DNA of 64,000 bases from Paenibacillus glacialis. Lineage in GTDB: Bacteria; Bacillota; Bacilli; Paenibacillales; Paenibacillaceae. Below the pieces are notes generated by a model. The model saw nothing but the letters and a program-made list of their open reading frames with translations. It was not told where the DNA came from and did no database searches. The stretch is taken from contig NZ_LVJH01000058.1 of NCBI RefSeq assembly GCF_001637205.1, positions 124,001-188,000 of the forward strand, given 5' to 3'. This document shows positions 25,120-33,254 of this stretch, in pieces. Positions within the stretch are counted from its first letter, which is position 1, and the number at the start of each line of letters is the position of its first letter. A program made the position numbers and the translations under genes.

Positions 25120-25151
25120 ATTATACCTTATCCGTGTCTATACGTGTCTAT
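25120..25151 (-). promoter_or_regulatory. Promoter of the HEAT gene with tandem 9-mers
   Basis: A perfect -10, TATAAT (25120-25125 on the minus strand). The -35 position is occupied by two direct copies of CGTGTCTAT (plus strand, 25133-25141 and 25143-25151), spaced ten bases apart, about one helical turn. This suggests an activator site replacing a poor -35. Confidence 0.45.
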
Positions 25152-25190
25152 TATTGCTCTACACTTTCAAAGCTAAACAGGAACATAAGG

Positions 25191-26507
25191 TTATCTACTT
25201 GGTTTACTACTCGGTCTACTACCCGAATTACTACTTGTGTTACTACTCGATTTACTCCCTTTTGTAAACCACTCGGACTTAGGCTTGAGTCTAGGGTTTG
25301 CCTTAGGCTTGGCCGGTTTCGAAGCAGCTGCTTTCGAAGACGCAGGTGCCTTGGCAGGCTCAGTCGTTATTAACATCGGAAATGGATTATCTTTTACTTC
25401 AGGAATAGTCTTTCCGATCAATTTCTCAATATCTTTAAGATACGGCATCTCTTCAATCTCACAGAAAGAAATCGCAACCCCACTTAATCCAGCTCTACCC
25501 GTACGACCGATTCGATGAACGTAAGTTTCTGGAATATTCGGAAGATTGAAGTTGATTACATGTGAAAGTTCATCAATATCAATACCTCGTGCCGCGATAT
25601 CCGTAGCTACCAGCACACGCGTTACACCACTTCTGAAATTACTCAACGCAAGTTGGCGTGCATTCTGCGATTTATTACCATGAATGGCCTGTGCGGATAC
25701 TTTCACTTTTTCTAGTTCACGTACTACACGATCAGCGCCATGTTTGGTACGAGTAAACACAAGTGCGGAAACAATAGATTTATCTTGCAACAGATGGTTC
25801 AATTGTTTCTGTTTATTTGCCTTGTCTACCAAGTACACAGATTGCGTTATTCTATCTACCGTGGAAGAAACTGGAGTGATTTCTACTTTCACTGGATTAA
25901 CCAGTAACGTTTTGACCAATTTAGTTATTTCTGGCGGCATCGTTGCTGAGAAGAATAGCGTCTGTTTTTTACTCGGCATCTTGGTGATGATTCTCTTCAC
26001 ATCATGTATAAAGCCCATATCGAGCATACGGTCAGCTTCATCAAGTACCAATATTTGAACATATTGCAAATCAATACGTTTCTGATTCATTAGATCGATA
26101 AGTCTGCCTGGCGTTGCGATAATGATATCCGCACCATTATTTAGCGCTCGCTCTTGTACTTTTTGGGATACACCGCCAACGATAGCCGTACAACGCAAAT
26201 CGGTGAATTTACTATACGCTTGAATATTGTCCGAAATCTGAAGCGCAAGTTCTCTTGTCGGTGTCAGAATCAATGAACGAATACGACGTATCGTACTAGG
26301 TTTAATCTTCTGTGCGCTTAATAGTTGGATAATGGGTAAAGAAAATGCAGCTGTCTTCCCTGTCCCCGTCTGAGCGCAACCAAGTAAATCTTTACCTTCT
26401 AATACAGCTGGAATCGATTGTTCCTGTATAGGTGTCGGTGCAGTATAGTTCTCATTGCTTAGAGCCTTTAATATCTCTGGTATAAGTTTCAAATCATTAA
26501 ATGTCAT
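25191..26507 (-). CDS. DEAD-box RNA helicase
   Basis: 438 aa. The core motifs read in order: Q motif (APTPIQEQSIP), I AQTGTGKT, Ia PTRELALQ, GG and TPGRL, II VLDEADRMLD, III FSATMP, IV ALVFTRTKHG, V ATDIAARGID and VI HRIGRTGRAG. The C-terminal tail after residue 385 is Lys/Pro/Ala-rich and ends in a Ser/Asn run, without a recognisable DbpA-type domain, as in cold-shock-linked RhlE/CshA-like helicases. AAGGAG precedes the ATG. It unwinds RNA in ribosome assembly or mRNA decay. Confidence 0.94.
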   Translation of the reverse strand: MTFNDLKLIPEILKALSNENYTAPTPIQEQSIPAVLEGKDLLGCAQTGTGKTAAFSLPIIQLLSAQKIKPSTIRRIRSLILTPTRELALQISDNIQAYSKFTDLRCTAIVGGVSQKVQERALNNGADIIIATPGRLIDLMNQKRIDLQYVQILVLDEADRMLDMGFIHDVKRIITKMPSKKQTLFFSATMPPEITKLVKTLLVNPVKVEITPVSSTVDRITQSVYLVDKANKQKQLNHLLQDKSIVSALVFTRTKHGADRVVRELEKVKVSAQAIHGNKSQNARQLALSNFRSGVTRVLVATDIAARGIDIDELSHVINFNLPNIPETYVHRIGRTGRAGLSGVAISFCEIEEMPYLKDIEKLIGKTIPEVKDNPFPMLITTEPAKAPASSKAAASKPAKPKANPRLKPKSEWFTKGSKSSSNTSSNSGSRPSSKPSR

Positions 26508-26680
26508 GTTATCTCCTTAATTTTCAATACATATATTCTGGTTCACGTAACTTTCAACATCTCTTGTAGCATCCCCAGGAAACCGTTCATTTACGTCATA
26601 ACATATAAGGATACCACAGAATAGCTCTCATATGGTAACAAATCCTGACGCGTTACAACATATTCTTTTCGAAAACATAC

Positions 26681-26703
26681 AAAAAAAGCGGGACTTTACC
26701 CGC
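26681..26703 (-). terminator. Terminator after the HemAT-like gene
   Basis: On the minus strand GCGGG, TAAAGT loop, CCCGC and then seven T. It lies about 70 bp after the stop at 26774. Confidence 0.85.
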
Positions 26704-26773
26704 TTCACAGTCGTATTCGGATACAATATATACTAATAGTTATTTCCTAACCAACCGCTCACATACGTATCTC

Positions 26774-27772
26774 TTACTTAATATTTTCTAATTGCTCCGT
26801 AACGGATTCTATCATATTAACAAAAGCTGTTAATTCTTGAGAACTTGCCGCCTGCGCTCTTGCTAATAAGGTCGTTCTTTCCGAATCCTTCATAACTTCT
26901 TGAAGCACATTTGAAATCTCATTTAATGTTACCTTTATTTCCTTTAGAGAGTTTTTAGAATGAGATGCTAATTTACGTATTTCATCTGCTACAACACCGA
27001 ATCCCCTACCGAACTCCTTGGCATGTGCTGCTTCTATCGCTGCATTCAAGCCAAGTAAATGAGTCTGATCCGATACTTCTTGCAATAAATCACCTACAAC
27101 CGTAATTTCACTAATCTTTGAACGAAGTAGATTAACTTTGTCATAAGCTTGGTCTTGCAGATCTGCCGTATTCACAGCTGTATCCGTAATGGACTGACTA
27201 CTTCCACTTAACTCTACCATCAGCGTTATAAGTTCCTGCACAGCCTTATTTACTTTGATAAGCGTATCTTGTCGTTCTTCAAATAGCTCTTGAACCTTCT
27301 TCTTTTCATCTTGTTCATAGGATTCTAATACCAACTGAGAATCAAAGTTAAACAATTTAGCAAGACTGAGCATAATGGTCATCCATTGTTCCGGAGCAAC
27401 CTTTTTAAGGCATTGAATAGAAATGTCCAGATAGGTCATATACGTTCCTAAGTACCAATTCGTCGTGAGTCCAATACGAGAATGTACCTTACCAATGGCT
27501 AGTCTTTTTTCAATAAAATCCATATCGATATGTCCATCAACCATCGTCATAAAGTACCATCTTTGTGTCTTCTTCAGGCGATCTATTGTGCTGTTCTTCG
27601 TTATAATGGCTACAAGCTCGGGTTGTTCATATATATGATCATATAGATGATCAACGACGATATCCGTAATGGCTTCAAAATATTCTTTCTGTTCGCTTAA
27701 ATATGTTAAATCTGCTTCAGTAATTCCCGTGTAATCTAATTGTTTTTTTCTTGATTCTGTAACTTGAATCAT
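26774..27772 (-). CDS. Globin-coupled oxygen sensor with short chemoreceptor domain (HemAT-like)
   Basis: 332 aa, no membrane helix. Residues about 10-170 form a protoglobin-type sensor globin; the likely proximal haem ligand is His97 (AIGKVHSRIGLTTNWYLGTY). Residues about 185-332 are an MCP signalling hairpin with the conserved tip (LLGLNAAIEAAHAKEFGRGF, then GVVADEIRKLA). It is about 100 residues shorter than B. subtilis HemAT because the far C-terminal helix is missing, so methylation and CheA coupling may differ. GGGGG precedes the ATG. A perfect cre site lies about 165 bp upstream. Confidence 0.88.
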   Translation of the reverse strand: MIQVTESRKKQLDYTGITEADLTYLSEQKEYFEAITDIVVDHLYDHIYEQPELVAIITKNSTIDRLKKTQRWYFMTMVDGHIDMDFIEKRLAIGKVHSRIGLTTNWYLGTYMTYLDISIQCLKKVAPEQWMTIMLSLAKLFNFDSQLVLESYEQDEKKKVQELFEERQDTLIKVNKAVQELITLMVELSGSSQSITDTAVNTADLQDQAYDKVNLLRSKISEITVVGDLLQEVSDQTHLLGLNAAIEAAHAKEFGRGFGVVADEIRKLASHSKNSLKEIKVTLNEISNVLQEVMKDSERTTLLARAQAASSQELTAFVNMIESVTEQLENIK

Positions 27773-27936
27773 GATATTTCCCCCTATGTAATTCAGTTCA
27801 TATTGATAAAAATAGTTTTATATATTTCGACAAAATTCTCACTTTTCCTTTTTCTTAACATCCGTTGTTAGCTATTTGTTACGAAAACACAAGAATTAAT
27901 AAATACACTTTTCAAATAAGGCAAACAGTAAAAACA

Positions 27937-27951
27937 AGAAATCGCTTTCAT
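27937..27951 (-). promoter_or_regulatory. cre site (CcpA) upstream of the HemAT-like gene
   Basis: Minus strand ATGAAAGCGATTTCT matches the cre consensus WTGNAANCGNWNNCW at every fixed position. It lies about 165 bp before the gene in an otherwise featureless AT-rich 450-bp spacer (27773-28222), far enough upstream for activation or for repression of a distal promoter. Confidence 0.55.
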
Positions 27952-28134
27952 TATAGACTCATTGAGCTATATTTACAATTAATCCCTCAAGAGAGATCAA
28001 AATAAAACCAATCCATATTCTTCTATTCAAAAAACAAACGTAAATCCATCCCAGCAACTGACTTTTGCTTATTCATGAACCGTTTTTTACCTCAGACTTA
28101 TAATTTGATACTTATATCCAGATCTCTTCTCAAT

Positions 28135-28177
28135 AAAAAAGCCCACCATATTATGCACTCCTAGAAGGCATGGTGGG
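28135..28177 (-). terminator. Terminator after the KDPG aldolase gene
   Basis: CCCACCAT (28142-28149) pairs with ATGGTGGG (28170-28177). On the minus strand the stem is followed by C and a T6 run. It lies about 45 bp after the stop. Confidence 0.85.
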
Positions 28178-28222
28178 ATCAGTCTACTGTGTCTATTAGG
28201 TATTAGGATTTCTATACAATAT

Positions 28223-28852
28223 CTATAGAGATTTGGCAGCGGCCACGTAACTTGCTGCACGTTCTTTCAATCGCCCATACTCTCCGGCTTCAATCCACGA
28301 TAGATTGACTAGACTACCGCCTAATCCGAAGGCATATGCCCCCGAAGCCGCGTAAGTAGCCATATTGTCCAATGTCACGCCACCCGTCGCCACCATAGGA
28401 ATGTGCGAAAGGGGACCTTGGAGCTCTTTAATGTAAGAAGCGCCTAATGTCCCTAATGGGAACACTTTAACCGCTTGTGCCCCGAACTTCCAAGCTTGCA
28501 CGATTTCGGTTGGTGTCATGGCACCTGGGACAATCGGAATACCCGCGTCAACCGCATGCTTAATTGTACCCTCATCCGTATTGGGTGTGATCAAGAATTC
28601 TGCTCCCGCTTTGATCGCCGCAGCGGCAAGGTCTGCATCAAGCACTGTACCTGCTCCAATATTAACCCTTCCTTCGAACCGGTCTCGCCAACGTCGAATA
28701 ATATTCAAGGCACCTGGCGTATTCATCGTGACCTCGAGGAAGCGGACACCTCCTTCCCATAAAGCTTCAGCGGCAGCATCTGCCTTATCTTCCGGTGTCC
28801 CTCTAACGATAGCGATGATCTTCGTGTCTTTCAACGATTCCATAAAATTCAT
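28223..28852 (-). CDS. KDPG/KHG aldolase (2-dehydro-3-deoxy-phosphogluconate aldolase)
   Basis: 209 aa TIM barrel. Family motifs: IIAIVRGTPEDKA, FLEVTMNTPGAL with the catalytic Glu, INIGAGTVLD-like VNIGAGTVLDADLAA, PGAMTPTEIVQAW, and AVKVFPLGTLGASYIKELQG with the Schiff-base Lys, followed by VATGGVTLDNM. It splits 2-keto-3-deoxy-6-phosphogluconate into pyruvate and glyceraldehyde-3-phosphate, a step in pectin/uronate breakdown. AAGGAG lies before the ATG. The gene upstream that normally makes its substrate (KDG kinase) survives only as a C-terminal fragment. Confidence 0.93.
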   Translation of the reverse strand: MNFMESLKDTKIIAIVRGTPEDKADAAAEALWEGGVRFLEVTMNTPGALNIIRRWRDRFEGRVNIGAGTVLDADLAAAAIKAGAEFLITPNTDEGTIKHAVDAGIPIVPGAMTPTEIVQAWKFGAQAVKVFPLGTLGASYIKELQGPLSHIPMVATGGVTLDNMATYAASGAYAFGLGGSLVNLSWIEAGEYGRLKERAASYVAAAKSL

Positions 28853-28880
28853 AGGACATCTCCTTTCTTACTTTCGACCT

Positions 28881-29033
28881 TTATCTCGTCGTTTGCTTCT
28901 TCCCCTGCAACATCAATTCCAGTTCTGTAAGCTTAGGCAAACCTGCCCAATCACCTTGGAATTGCGTCGCTAGTGCTCCGTATACATTAGCATGTTCCAA
29001 TCTATGGGCAGAGCTTTTATGCAGCTCATCTGA
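28881..29033 (-). pseudogene. C-terminal remnant of a PfkB-type sugar kinase (probably KDG kinase)
   Basis: The minus strand encodes LEHANVYGALATQFQGDWAG followed by LPKLTELELMLQG and a stop. This is the C-terminal signature of 2-keto-3-deoxygluconate kinases and related PfkB kinases (N-x-x-G-A-L-x-T-Q-x-x-G-D-x-x-G-L-P). Everything before it, including the substrate site and the GAGD catalytic motif, is gone. It sits 28 bp before the KDPG aldolase gene, the typical neighbour of kdgK. Confidence 0.65.
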
Positions 29034-29226
29034 TTCTTTAATAATATCAACCTCAACTGTTAAAAACCATTTCAATTTGAAAACATTTCTTATACTTTTA
29101 GAGGTATATATTATTACTGATATCATCCATGCTTTAAATGGATCTTGAAGTCATCTAGGTATTGGTGAATCCCAGTTGTTTATAGTAGAATGGTGTGAAT
29201 CTATACTACGATTAGGAGCTGTCCAA

Positions 29227-29544
29227 ATGCCTATTAGTTTCACGCAATCTGTTGTAAGTAACTTAAATAAAGAAATAGCTGAGATTCACAGCAAAAGTAA
29301 TAATGAAAAGAAAAAAGCAGAAAAGGCATTAGCAAAAATAAATCAATTACAAAATGATATGAAATTAAGTACCTCAGCTTACGACTTAAGCAATAAAATG
29401 AGTCGAATCAGTAAATTGAAAGAAGATATCAAACAAAGCAAATCTTCACAAGCTGAGTTATCCAAACAGTTGGCTATTAAAACCTCTACGCTCAATAAAC
29501 AGCTTCCGAAAGATCAACAACCGGGAGTTAAAAAAGAAGAATAA
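29227..29544 (+). CDS. Small coiled-coil protein of unknown function
   Basis: 105 aa, almost entirely helical and Lys/Ser/Glu-rich, with heptad-like spacing (SVVSNLNKEIAEIHSKSNNE, KLKEDIKQSKSSQAELSKQL). No signal or membrane segment. GGAG lies eight bases before the ATG at 29227; the longer frame from 29176 lacks a site. Comparable coiled coils occur at the N-terminus of some TIR-domain and other effector proteins, so it might be a truncated form of one, but nothing downstream supports this. A large palindrome follows at 29582. Confidence 0.55.
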   Translation: MPISFTQSVVSNLNKEIAEIHSKSNNEKKKAEKALAKINQLQNDMKLSTSAYDLSNKMSRISKLKEDIKQSKSSQAELSKQLAIKTSTLNKQLPKDQQPGVKKEE

Positions 29545-29581
29545 ACAACTAAGAAAAGATCAAGTCTCTCAATCTGATCAG

Positions 29582-29633
29582 CCTAATGAAAATCCCAATT
29601 CGGATAATTATCCAAATTGGGATTTTCATTAGG
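29582..29633 (+). terminator. 52-bp near-perfect palindrome after the coiled-coil gene
   Basis: The 26-base arms 29582-29607 and 29608-29633 are complementary except for one position (29601 against 29614). CCTAATGAAAATCCCAATT begins the left arm. It could act as a terminator for the gene at 29227, although no T tract follows the stem. Confidence 0.6.
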
Positions 29634-29768
29634 TACATAGGATATTACCGATTACAGTAACCTGAGTTACCTTCTCTTCGCTGCAACACTTACCACGCCA
29701 TATCTAAACAGTACCACTATACAATTTAGTCAACCTCGTCAGATGGCTAGATAAAAGCTCTCAGTGTT

Positions 29769-30398
29769 TTACTTCTTCTTCGCTGGAGTCCACTTAAACC
29801 CGCAATTCATACAGCCATTTACGATTTCACTTCTCCCACTAAACCCAACTAAGATGCTTACTGGTAAAGATAAAAATACTGAAATTCCACAAAGGATCCC
29901 AATAATAGTTATAATAATTTCAAAAACGCCACTACCACTACTAACTCCTATACTACTTCCACTACTAACTCCTATGCTACTAACAACAATATCCGTTGCT
30001 TTCATCAACAAGAAAAAACTCCCTACAAACCCAATTACTATTAACAAGAAAGGAAATAACCCCATCCAACCTAACGTTTTAAACATATTAGCAAAGCTAT
30101 ATCCTCTTTTGTTAGCTACAATTTGCGATGACTTACACTTTCGACAAACAATCATGTTGCCCGTGGTTGTAGCATTCATTGGGCTACCTGTTATTCTCGC
30201 TTGATTTCCTACCACTCTATTCGCTTCCGTATTAGCCACTCTTGTTTGACCATTACCCGTCCGGTTTACTTGAGATGACGTAGACCTATTAGGTTGCTTG
30301 GTTGTTGTATTTGTTCGTTGCACTTCCTCTTGACCCCTCCCGATGTTTGTATCAGATATGTATAACTCTACCACATAACTTTCGTCATTTTCTTCCAA
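29769..30398 (-). CDS. Double zinc-ribbon membrane protein, N-terminus uncertain
   Basis: 209 aa as read from a TTG. A Thr/Asn/Arg-rich linker (residues about 20-80) is followed by CRKC near residue 84. Two membrane helices follow (MGLFPFLLIVIGFVGSFFLL, FEIIITIIGILCGISVFLSL), and CMNC lies near the end. The two CxxC pairs probably join into one zinc ribbon facing the cytoplasm. The TTG has a poor ribosome-binding site. The reading frame stays coding-like for about 28 codons further upstream (LLYINGTPPFEIG, NYNSREKRRILEE) until a TGA, without any normal start codon. The gene may have lost its true start or use a rare one. Confidence 0.6.
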   Translation of the reverse strand: MEENDESYVVELYISDTNIGRGQEEVQRTNTTTKQPNRSTSSQVNRTGNGQTRVANTEANRVVGNQARITGSPMNATTTGNMIVCRKCKSSQIVANKRGYSFANMFKTLGWMGLFPFLLIVIGFVGSFFLLMKATDIVVSSIGVSSGSSIGVSSGSGVFEIIITIIGILCGISVFLSLPVSILVGFSGRSEIVNGCMNCGFKWTPAKKK

Positions 30399-30585
30399 AA
30401 TCCTTCTTTTTTCCCTACTATTGTAGTTCGTACCTATTTCAAATGGTGGAGTCCCATTGATGTAAAGAAGCGCAATTGAAATTCATATCGTAGAGCATAC
30501 TTAGAAAAATAAAAGTATTTACCAATCATCCAGCCAAACCGACAAAAAAATTAATACGCAGATGTTATATTTGTAGAAATGGACA

Positions 30586-30598
30586 TGACCCTGGGTCA
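30586..30598. promoter_or_regulatory. TGACCC-T-GGGTCA palindrome upstream of the sugar importer
   Basis: A perfect 6-1-6 inverted repeat in the 475-bp AT-rich spacer 30399-30873, about 180 bp before the proposed promoter of the importer operon. Its GC content stands out from the surroundings. It could be an operator; the regulator is unknown. Confidence 0.35.
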
Positions 30599-30779
30599 CA
30601 ATCAAATCAGTATTGTAGTACGATATGTTTTTGCAAATTGTCATACGAATAAGTCTATGGGGAATCTCTCAATCTCATCTGGAAATAAGTGAAAATAAAA
30701 AAAAATAGCGAAAATTAGCAGTTTCTATCGATTATATAAATCACATAAATTTTTAGAGAAATGTATCCCTATGATTATA

Positions 30780-30809
30780 TTGACAATAATTAGATATTCA
30801 ATTTAGAAT
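30780..30809 (+). promoter_or_regulatory. Sigma-A promoter of the sugar importer operon
   Basis: TTGACA (30780-30785), 18-bp spacer, TAGAAT (30804-30809), about 65 bp before the binding-protein start. Confidence 0.65.
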
Positions 30810-30873
30810 CATGTTGACAACGAGATCAAGTACACACATCTCCAAAAAAATATTTTCAAGGGGGATTTAGAAA

Positions 30874-32205
30874 GTGAAAAGACCATCGTTAGTTCTTATG
30901 AGTATGTTGTTAATATTCTCAATGTTCTTGGCAGCATGTGGAGGTACAAACGAAGTTAAGAACGATCCAAAGGAAACTCCTAAAGCAGAGGAGCCTAAAA
31001 AAGAGGAACCTAAAAAAGACGTAGCGCTCCGTGTGTTCTCAACATTCGGCGGTACAGACACAGCTCGTGAAGCTTTCCAAGCTGCAATCGATGAATTCAC
31101 AACAAAGAATCCTAATGTAAAAGTTGATAATGATACTATGTCTGCAAATGATGACGGTTTCAGAACAAAAGTTAACACCGATATGAGCTCTGGCAATGAG
31201 CCTGACTTATTGTTCTACTTCGCTGGTGTTGATGCTCAAGGCTTTGTAGATGCAGGTAAAGTAGTTCCTATGAACGACATTCTTGATGCTGATGCTGAAT
31301 GGAAAGCCGGCTTCACACCAAGTGCTCTTGAGAATACAAGACAAAAGGATGGTAACATCTATGCAATTCCACTAACTGGTTTCTACGAAGGTCTATTTGT
31401 AAACAAGAAATTGTTTGCTGATAACAATCTTGAGCTTCCAACAGATTGGGAAAAAATGAAAAAAGCAGTTTCAACTTTCGCTGCTAAAGGCATCATTCCT
31501 TTGGCTGCTCCGTTCGATCAATCTCACTATGTTGTAGAACACTTTATCCTTTCAGCTGCTGGTCCTGAAAGTCAAGCAAAAGGCTTAGCTGATGGCGTCG
31601 ATCCGAACTGGGAAAAAGGATATGCTGCTATGAAGGAACTTTATGACCTTGGCGCATTCCCTAAAGATGCTGCAACAATCGATCTTGGTATGGCTTCTAA
31701 TTACTATGGCACAGGTAAAGCTGCAATGATCCTTGAAGGTTCATGGGCATTTGGCGGTTTCGCAGACGCTGCAGTTAAAGACAACACAACTGTCATTCCT
31801 TTCCCAGTCGTTCCTGGTGGGGTTGGTAGTGGTAATGACATCATCGGTGGCTTTGGTTCTGGGTTCTATCTAACTAAAGCAACTTTTGACAATGCAGATA
31901 AGAAAGATGCTGCAATCGCTTTGATGAAACATCTGACTTCACCTGCTACGATTCAAAAGATTGCTGTTGCTAATGGTGGTACTCCTGCTGCTAAAGTTGA
32001 AATCACTGGTCTTGCACAAGCTGCAATGGACGGTTTCGCAATGGCTGCAAACTCCAAATCTATTAACAATCCAGTGGACAGCAGAATCGCTCCAGAAACA
32101 TTCTCTGCTCTACGCGCTGGTGTTCAACAAGTCGTAACGGGTAAAAAGTCCCCAGCTGACGCTCTTAAAGAAGCGAAGACCATTGAGGATGAGAATAAAA
32201 AGTAA
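30874..32205 (+). CDS. Sugar ABC importer substrate-binding lipoprotein (SBP family 1)
   Basis: 443 aa. The signal peptide ends in a lipobox (LAAC-GG), followed by a Lys/Glu/Pro linker. The body has the family-1 carbohydrate-binding pattern (AIDEFTTKNPNVKVDNDTMS, YYGTGKAAMILEGSWAFGGF). It captures an oligosaccharide outside the membrane for the two permeases downstream. The start is GTG with GGGGGA eight bases before it. The sugar is not evident; the chitinase gene converging on this operon makes chito-oligosaccharides one possibility, by position only. Confidence 0.92.
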   Translation: MKRPSLVLMSMLLIFSMFLAACGGTNEVKNDPKETPKAEEPKKEEPKKDVALRVFSTFGGTDTAREAFQAAIDEFTTKNPNVKVDNDTMSANDDGFRTKVNTDMSSGNEPDLLFYFAGVDAQGFVDAGKVVPMNDILDADAEWKAGFTPSALENTRQKDGNIYAIPLTGFYEGLFVNKKLFADNNLELPTDWEKMKKAVSTFAAKGIIPLAAPFDQSHYVVEHFILSAAGPESQAKGLADGVDPNWEKGYAAMKELYDLGAFPKDAATIDLGMASNYYGTGKAAMILEGSWAFGGFADAAVKDNTTVIPFPVVPGGVGSGNDIIGGFGSGFYLTKATFDNADKKDAAIALMKHLTSPATIQKIAVANGGTPAAKVEITGLAQAAMDGFAMAANSKSINNPVDSRIAPETFSALRAGVQQVVTGKKSPADALKEAKTIEDENKK

Positions 32206-32242
32206 TCGTCGTATTTTAATAATGGTCTAATCTTATATGATA

Positions 32243-32277
32243 TACGCCGCCTTTCTTTTTCAGGCGGCGTAATCTTT
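32243..32277 (+). terminator. Intercistronic terminator-like hairpin between binding protein and permeases
   Basis: TACGCCGCCT (32243-32252) pairs with AGGCGGCGTA (32262-32271), followed by ATCTTTT. Placed after the binding-protein gene, it would raise binding-protein mRNA over permease mRNA by partial termination or by protecting the 3' end. Confidence 0.75.
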
Positions 32278-32373
32278 TGAACAGCAGTCTAGCAGAAATA
32301 TAAGGAATAGAGTATTAAGTGAAACTTATGCTTTCTTATATTTCGAAGAAAATAAACATCAAAGGTGATAATT

Positions 32374-33231
32374 ATGAAGGGCGATAGAAAGTATATCTTG
32401 ATATTTTTGTTCCCTATGGCAGCGTTTATGTCGATCTTTTTATATTATCCATTCTTTAAAAGTCTGTATCTTAGCTTCTTTCGTACAAAAGGATTCTTCG
32501 ACAAAAAATTTGTTGGTTTTGATAACTATAAACGATTAATGTCGGATGACCTCTTGGGTGCAGCAACCTTGCATACTTTAGAAATCATGCTATATACAGT
32601 CGTTTTCCAGGTGGGTATCGCCTTAATCCTTGCTGTAATGGTAGATAATATTAGTAAGTTTCAAAGATTTTACCGCACCGTATTTTTCTTTCCAGTCGTT
32701 ATTTCTGGTACAGCCATTTCGTTACTATTCGTTCTTTTCTACAACTACAATTTCGGTTTATTAAACAATATCTTGGCTACCCTTGGATTAGAGAAAGTTC
32801 TCTGGCTAAGTGAAAGTAATGCCTTGAAAGCGATCGCTGTTCCTACAGTGTGGCACTATGTAGGCTTCTATTTTGTATTATTCTTGACAGCAATGGCGAA
32901 AATACCTAACGATTACTATGAAGCAGCCAAGCTTGAGGGGATCAGAGGATTCAAGAAAATGACGAAACTTACGATCCCTTTGATTTTGAGTGACATTAAG
33001 GTTGTTATTACGTTAGCCATTACGGGTACCATGAAAGTATTCGAGTTCGTTTGGGTCATTGCAAGAGGGCAGAACAATACCGAAGTATTGGGAACATATA
33101 TGTATAAAAAAGCATTGGTCGATCAAAACTTCGGTTACGGATCCACTATTGCGATTTATATGGTTGTTCTCGGTGTTGTATTAGCTTTGGTTGCCAACCG
33201 TTTGTTAAAAAGCGAAGAAATCACATACTAA
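32374..33231 (+). CDS. Sugar ABC importer permease (MalF/LacF type)
   Basis: 285 aa with six membrane helices. The EAA loop reads YYEAAKLEGIRGFKKMTKLTIPL. It forms one half of the membrane channel. The ATG at 32374 has AAAGGTGAT just upstream; a GTG nine bases earlier is inside that site. Together with the next gene it forms the permease pair; no ATPase gene accompanies them, as is usual for importers that share MsmX. Confidence 0.92.
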   Translation: MKGDRKYILIFLFPMAAFMSIFLYYPFFKSLYLSFFRTKGFFDKKFVGFDNYKRLMSDDLLGAATLHTLEIMLYTVVFQVGIALILAVMVDNISKFQRFYRTVFFFPVVISGTAISLLFVLFYNYNFGLLNNILATLGLEKVLWLSESNALKAIAVPTVWHYVGFYFVLFLTAMAKIPNDYYEAAKLEGIRGFKKMTKLTIPLILSDIKVVITLAITGTMKVFEFVWVIARGQNNTEVLGTYMYKKALVDQNFGYGSTIAIYMVVLGVVLALVANRLLKSEEITY

Positions 33232-33254
33232 GCCGTTATTAGGGGTGTTATGTT

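Noticed and set aside
29050..29085. LacI/cre-like sequence (TTGAAAACATTTC) before the aldolase region
   Set aside because: It lacks the central CG of cre and lies at the edge of the kinase remnant; too weak to call.
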